64,000 bases of DNA from Chloranthus sessilifolius (taxonomy: Eukaryota; Streptophyta; Magnoliopsida; Chloranthales; Chloranthaceae), in contig CM037589.1 in the NCBI GenBank assembly GCA_021018995.1, positions 62,592,568 through 62,656,567 of the forward strand, in the 5' to 3' direction. Shown one piece after another: positions 62,396-64,000 of this stretch (position 1 is the stretch's first letter; every line of letters begins with the position of its first letter). The notes below the pieces were generated by a model. That model made no database searches and was not told the origin of the DNA. It worked only from the letters and a program-made list of their open reading frames with translations. A program made the translations under genes and the position numbers.

Positions 62396-64000
62396 TGATG
62401 CGGGAAAAACGCTAAAACCCTAATTAATGCGAGTTGGGATTAACTTCAGATTAAATTGAATAGCGGAAATATTCGAAATCACCCAAACACATAAAATAAT
62501 CCAATAGGTTTAATTAAAACAAGTAGGTTAACACAATTTTAGCGCTCACATGCATCGAAATTTCCCGATCTAGAAAAACGGCTTCGATGGAAGAACCCGA
62601 TCTTCGATCTAGTTTAGGGCACCAACCGACAATTACGGTATTAAGGGTTTGGGGTTTTGATTGTATCAAAGGAAATAAGGGTAAATATTACCTAACAATA
62701 ATTAAAGAAAAGACAGAATAGGAAAATAGGGTTCCAAGGGTTCCAAGGCTTCTCACCAAGGCTGTATGTCGGCTTCGCACCAAGTCGTACGAGAAATGAA
62801 GATTCACTCTTCGATTTTTGAAAGATTCACTCTTTCGGTTGAAAACTTTTCACAAGTCTTCTAGGGTTTGCACAACAGCAAGCTCTCCATTTCATTCATT
62901 AAATCAACTATCAGTGTTTTTTTTACAATGCTTACAAGGACCTTAATAGTAGGCCTCAAAAGAAGAAACCCTAAAACAATAAAACACTAAAAGGGTAAGT
63001 TTGACCCAAAAAAAAAAAAATCGTCTTTTGGTGGGCCTAACTTACGCGGCCAATCGATCAATCGATTTATAAATAATAAAATCGCTCGAAGTCTCTGCTC
63101 ACAATCGATCGATCAATCCTAGATAATCAATCAATCGACTGAGAAGAATAAGTTGACAAAAGCTCACAAGCCACTGTCCTCAATTGATCGATCGAATATC
63201 TGAAATCAATCGATCGACTAAAGCACGCATCAATTCTTCACTTGAATCGGATGTCCCTATCAGTTATGGTTCCCTTTCTGTTCTTCCGACGCTTGAAAAT
63301 CTGTTGTAGCCCCATTTCAATGCTCTCGATCTTGATGTCCCTATCAATTCTCCCTGGGTGGGAGAACTCTTCTCTGATGAGTTGTAGAACTCACGTAGTA
63401 TGATACACCTTGGGTACTCAACTCCCGGTTTGCCTTTCCATGTTGTGAGATATCCATGACACTTGCCCGCATTGGTAGTGACATTTGGAAACTCCAAAGG
63501 CAATTCATTCAACTTTTTCTCATATTGTACGGGTTATGAATTGGTTAAATGGGCTTGGTTCGATTGCATTGGCAACAAGGAATGGGTCAAAGGACATAGT
63601 TGCAAGACCTAGAATAGGTGTAAGATCTTATACCGCAATTATTGGATGATTACCCTTGTCTAGAGGAAAATCTAGACTCCCATCATTACCTCTTTTCAAG
63701 ATCGAAAAAGGCTTCATATGCTCGAAACTATCGTGAATTACCACAAAATTGTCATTATTAAACTCAGTAAACAAATTCATTGTGTTAGTGGCATTCTGTG
63801 TATTTTCATCATTTAATAAAATCTTATCGTTAACCCCATGCAAATTAGAATGCTGGCACGTTCCTACCGACTCTAACAACTCATGCGATATGGACACACT
63901 ACCACCACTTTCTTCGGGAATAGAAACCTTCCTAACACAACCTACGGTTTTCACAATAATTTCATCCTCCTCGTCACTTGGCATTTCAATAGGTTTGTGC
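62396..64000 (-). mobile_element. Gag-only LTR element relative, copy 3 (runs off the window)
   Basis: The 3' LTR is 62396-63346 (TGATGCGGG...CCTATCA on the plus strand), followed by gag sequence on the minus strand up to the window end. Its Gag tail (63628-63984, SVSISHELLESVG, KGNHPIIAV) matches the tails of copies 1 and 2 but is much more diverged, and several breaks are present. It is the oldest of the three. TCGATCGATCGA-type sites lie at 63045-63200. Sense to the TOR1-like gene. Confidence 0.8.
63347..64000 (-). pseudogene. Gag tail of copy 3, partial
   Basis: Two readable stretches (63264-63512 and 63628-63984) correspond to the C-terminal Gag tail and the HGYLTTWKGKPGVEYPRC segment before the polypurine tract. 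The capsid part would lie beyond the window. A few breaks; fossil. Confidence 0.7.

Noticed and set aside
60938-64000. N-terminal HEAT exons of the TOR1-like gene
   Set aside because: No sequence matching the conserved N-terminal repeats was found; the exon(s) must lie beyond the window.

Overview
The window is nuclear DNA of a flowering plant. It holds spliced plant kinase and microtubule-protein genes with GT-AG introns, gypsy, Copia or TRIM, LINE, SINE, hAT and Mutator-like elements, many TA microsatellites and an AT-rich background. Introns of 4 to 19 kb packed with transposons suggest a repeat-rich, probably woody angiosperm; no species can be named from the sequence alone.

Three host genes are present. 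(1) A Raf-like cytosolic Ser/Thr kinase closest to Arabidopsis STY13 lies on the minus strand, with exon 1 at 29807-30729 and exon 2 at 10171-10510. Its single 19.3 kb intron cuts the APE motif. (2) A receptor-like cytoplasmic kinase of subfamily VII, closest to PBL17, lies on the plus strand from about 32446 to 46565. It starts 1.7 kb from the first kinase, head to head. (3) The C-terminal two-thirds or so of a TORTIFOLIA1/SPIRAL2-like microtubule-associated protein lies on the minus strand (51627-60937). It is tail to tail with the PBL17-like gene, and its 5' exons lie beyond the window.

Everything else is mobile or repetitive. 1-10 kb: intergenic, with a short LTR remnant, a minus-strand L1 LINE, several fold-back MITEs, a Mutator-like element that seems to carry a captured coding fragment, and a SINE-like tandem. 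10.5-29.8 kb: the STY13-like intron, with hAT and Mutator MITEs and a plus-strand LINE that was invaded by a SINE, two non-autonomous DNA elements and a gag-only gypsy element. 33-46 kb: PBL17-like introns with two solo LTRs in sense, hAT MITEs, and a GT/G-rich tract. 46.6-51.6 kb: LINE tail, hAT MITE, TA repeats. 52-64 kb: TOR1-like introns with a second gag-only LTR element, a TRIM-like leader and a third, older gag-only element running off the end.

The strongest unusual signals are: (a) a gag-only LTR lineage seen three times with a shared C-terminal tail and no room for pol; (b) arrays of the palindrome TCGATCGATCGA just upstream of the TATA box in LTRs of two related lineages, including one LTR whose promoter block is duplicated; (c) a group of small hAT-like elements with intact 8-bp target duplications and dense CGATACG-type subterminal repeats, found in all three genes; (d) MITEs sitting inside TA microsatellites, one with a probable captured gene piece.
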